Source of the DNA: Closterium sp. NIES-65
Lineage: Eukaryota; Streptophyta; Zygnematophyceae; Desmidiales; Closteriaceae
Reading direction: 5' to 3'
Assembly (NCBI GenBank): GCA_948144175.1
Contig: CANXME010002486.1
Span: 4,836,001-4,900,000 of the forward strand
Length of the DNA stretch: 64,000 bases
Within the stretch, counting starts at the first letter, position 1, and every line of letters begins with the position of its first letter. The notes under the pieces are model-generated. The model had not been told where the DNA came from and ran no database searches. It saw only the letters and a list, made by a program, of their open reading frames with translations. This document shows, one piece after another, positions 62,801-64,000 of this stretch. Made by a program: the position numbers and the translations under genes.

Positions 62801-64000
62801 GGTCTACCTGGGACACACCTGAGGGAGCGGCACCCTGAGGGGGGAGGGGGTCTACCACAGCAGCACCTGGTGCGAGGAAGAGCGGCGGTGGGGGGAGTGG
62901 GGCAGTGCGGTAGGGGAAGAGGCGGTAGAAGGGGACAGACTCGTCAAAAGTGACGTCCTGAGAGGCCAGAACCCGGCGCGAGGCGACGTGGTAAAACTGC
63001 CAGCCAGGCGCGTCGGGGACAAAGCCAAGAAAGACACAGGGAACAGCGCGACGCGAGATCTTGTCCGCAGACGTATCGCGGACAAAGGCTCGGGATCCCC
63101 ACACCCGGAAACGCGACGCATCACCAACCTCTCCCGTCCACCGCAGAGTCGGGGAAGTCTCCGGGAAGGAGACACGGGGCCAGAGGTTGAGCTGATGCGC
63201 TGCGTAACGGACCGCAAACGGCCACAGAAAGTGGGGAGCAGCCGCATGGGTCAGGGAGGTACGAGCGACCTCCATGACCAAGCCAATGCGGCGCTCAGCG
63301 ACCCCATTCTGCTGTGGAGAGGCCGGAAGCGTGAACGACTGCTCGATGCCGTGCTCAGCACAGTAGGCTGCCAAGAGTTCGGAGGCGAACTCACCACCTC
63401 TGTCAGAGTGCAGGCGTAGGACTGGAAAGTCCGAGCGAAAGCGCTTGCCTAGCTGGAGACGGGCTCGGCTGATCCAGGGGATCAAGACATCAGGGACGTC
63501 ACCCTTGCTGCGCAAGGGGAAGACCGTGGTGTAGCGCGAGTAGTCGTCAACAACTATCAGGAAGTACCGCTCCTGACCCTGACCACGGACGCGGGCTGGG
63601 CCCCACACGTCCATGTGTAGCGTCTGCAAAGGAGCAGTCGTCGGGGGGAAGGAGGAGGAGTGGGGAGCGGCGCGCTGCCGCCCCTCAACACAGGGAATGC
63701 AGTCGGGAGCAGGTGAGGGGGGGAGGGGAGGGAGAACCCGAGGGAGACCAGAGACAAGCTGCCGCTTGTGCATGGCACGAAGGCGCTGCACAGACGGGTG
63801 GCCAAGTCGGTGGTGCCAGAGGACAGTGTCGTGCGCCAGAGAGCGACACGAGCAGGGGGCGGACAGCTGACCTGACGCCGACGCAGACGCGGACGCAGCT
63901 ACCTGAGGGGACTCAGTGGTCAGTGTGTACAGGTCCGACCCCGGCTCCCGAGTAAAGGTAGCCAGGTGGCGACCCGTCCGGGCACACGTGCAGTGGGTCA
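59829..64000 (-). CDS. Element 7 Pol, partial, uninterrupted
   Basis: The frame is open from the right edge to the stop at 59829 (about 1390 codons), with no lesion in the visible part. Reading from the edge: [23 protein letters not shown]-pre-integrase ([11 protein letters not shown] ... CIPCVEG), integrase ([29 protein letters not shown]), a linker with GGAEPGG units and then about ten 11-residue units (AGAEDPGVGAA type, 62092-62430), RT (AAMDAE-like [38 protein letters not shown] near 60820) and RNase H ending [25 protein letters not shown]. The GTG at 63791 is not a real start. The enzyme region appears functional. Confidence 0.94.
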   Translation of the reverse strand, partial: THCTCARTGRHLATFTREPGSDLYTLTTESPQVAASASASASGQLSAPCSCRSLAHDTVLWHHRLGHPSVQRLRAMHKRQLVSGLPRVLPPLPPSPAPDCIPCVEGRQRAAPHSSSFPPTTAPLQTLHMDVWGPARVRGQGQERYFLIVVDDYSRYTTVFPLRSKGDVPDVLIPWISRARLQLGKRFRSDFPVLRLHSDRGGEFASELLAAYCAEHGIEQSFTLPASPQQNGVAERRIGLVMEVARTSLTHAAAPHFLWPFAVRYAAHQLNLWPRVSFPETSPTLRWTGEVGDASRFRVWGSRAFVRDTSADKISRRAVPCVFLGFVPDAPGWQFYHVASRRVLASQDVTFDESVPFYRLFPYRTAPLPPPPLFLAPGAAVVDPLPPQGAAPSGVSQVDPVDPVEIAVESRPARGAEPESAEPDSPEPGGAEPGGTEPGGAEPGGVATGGAASGGVEPERTTSGGALSSQQLQERYLQYCRLRSGASGARPSTSPPAQELPPIQQIREWYARRCSLRSGAPGAEDLDVGVVAGAEDPGVGAAAGAADPDAGVVTGAADPGVGAAAGAADPDTGVVAGAEDPDVGVVAGAEDPGVGAAAGAEDPDVGVVAGAEDPGVGAAAGAADPDVGVVAGAEDPAAAVSTGSGAATRPRPYFVPLLQQVLGLTPVQSQSQLPPASPLPGPSPYTGPTGGLTERRAPESRPASPVRTARTGRRAPRERPPPVPGTHYMTLRPSTAPQRVPLPSPPESSLPTLPDPESDSRRAASPTVTRFLATIVTDPSFESAAASALVAELVDFASRCRLDYAASLVAESQSACPPSVGGECALGTDVLEDRQEEFHCFAAAVPHLVSMLVAPEGDPDAPDIPTPRSYTEAMAGPYSSQWQTAMDAEMASWKSTGTYVDEVPPPRANIVSGMWIFRVKRPPGSPPVFKARYVARGFSQREGVDFFQTFSPTPKMTTLRVLLHIAAQRDYELHSLDFSTAFLQGSLHEEIWLRRPPGFTGSVPPGTQWRLQRPVYGLRQAPREWHDTLSTTLAALGFAPSTADPSLFLRTDTSLPPFYILVYVDDLVFATADRAGLAHVKLELQKRHTCTDLGELTSYLGLRITRDRARRTITLTQSHMVQQVLQRFRFTYSSPQPTPLPTGHSLSALPSDESVEPSGPYPELVGCLMYLMTCTRPDLAYPLSILARYVAPGRHRKEHMDAAKRVLRYLCSTSSMGLVLGGRDRPVLTGHSDASWADDQATQRSSQGYTFSLGSGSVSWRSTRSSSVLSSSCEAEIYATAMAAQELRWLTYLLTDLGERPGSPPVLYVDNKAAIALCQEHRLEHRTKHIALRYFLARELQQRGQLCLRYVATEANTADVFTKALPPVDHQRFCTLLGLVPTGPHLLTS

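Larger units (their letters stand above)
59530..64000 (-). mobile_element. Element 7: copia, 3' part, runs off the right edge
   Basis: The 3' LTR (about 59530-59665), polypurine tract (59666-59677), 3' UTR and an open pol frame that continues past 64000. The LTR starts TGTCAAATTATATG on the element strand; its other end cannot be fixed because the 5' copy lies outside. Most of gag and the 5' LTR are not in the window. Confidence 0.92.

Noticed and set aside
63791-63793. GTG as the start of element 7 Pol
   Set aside because: The frame is open upstream to the window edge with clear GAG-pre-integrase sequence, so the start lies outside.

Overview
This window reads as nuclear DNA of a green-lineage eukaryote, and nearly all of it is retrotransposon. 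The evidence is plant-type Ty1/copia elements with the classic initiator-methionine primer site (TGGTATCAGAGC), a hAT-like element with 8-bp target duplication, a TRIM-like miniature LTR element, GT-AG introns, and a secreted Pmp-like beta-helix gene of a kind known in streptophyte algae and mosses. A charophyte alga or bryophyte is my best guess; the sequence alone does not fix the species. There are no bacterial operons, rRNA genes or CRISPR arrays.

Layout. 1-788: transposase-like pseudogene with two in-frame stops. 1133-8585 (minus): copia element 1, with ~1.1 kb LTRs and target duplication AAGGT. 9396-10190: non-autonomous hAT-like element (duplication GTTTTGAA). 10919-21419 (plus): remains of a host gene for a secreted beta-helix protein; copia element 2 (12185-19506, duplication GCATT) sits in one of its introns. 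23201-24051: element 8, an internally deleted copia with both LTRs. 25810-50230 (minus): element X, an old copia that is the outer shell of a nest. Element 4 (27020 to about 47112, plus) is inserted in X. Element 4 is itself interrupted by element 3 (27592-35004, duplication TGGAG) and element 5 (39166-46547, duplication AGTAA). The leader of X also holds a probable solo LTR (49092-49823), which contains a 335-bp TRIM (49344-49678, duplication CTTGC). 50908-51442: foldback inverted-repeat element. 51552-58948 (minus): element 6 (duplication AATTT). About 59530 to the right edge (minus): element 7, which leaves the window.

Elements 2, 3, 5, 6 and 7 form one copia family. They share ~130-bp LTRs, a GC-rich repeat-filled leader of about 1 kb, a Gag with a polyglycine tract and an unusual C-X13-C-X3-H-X4-C knuckle, then protease, integrase, a repeat-built linker, reverse transcriptase and RNase H in one frame. 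Element 3 is the outstanding copy: its 1995-codon frame is uninterrupted and its two 132-bp LTRs are identical, so it inserted very recently. Elements 2, 5 and 6 carry stops and frameshifts. Element 7 is open over all of its visible part. Elements 1 and 4 are different, older copia lineages.

The observations most worth following are the TRIM whose LTR/primer-site junction looks like a tRNA with A and B boxes, the arrays of duplicated splice-donor-like units at two exon ends of the host gene, the non-canonical Gag knuckle, and the mosaic relationship of elements 3 and 5.
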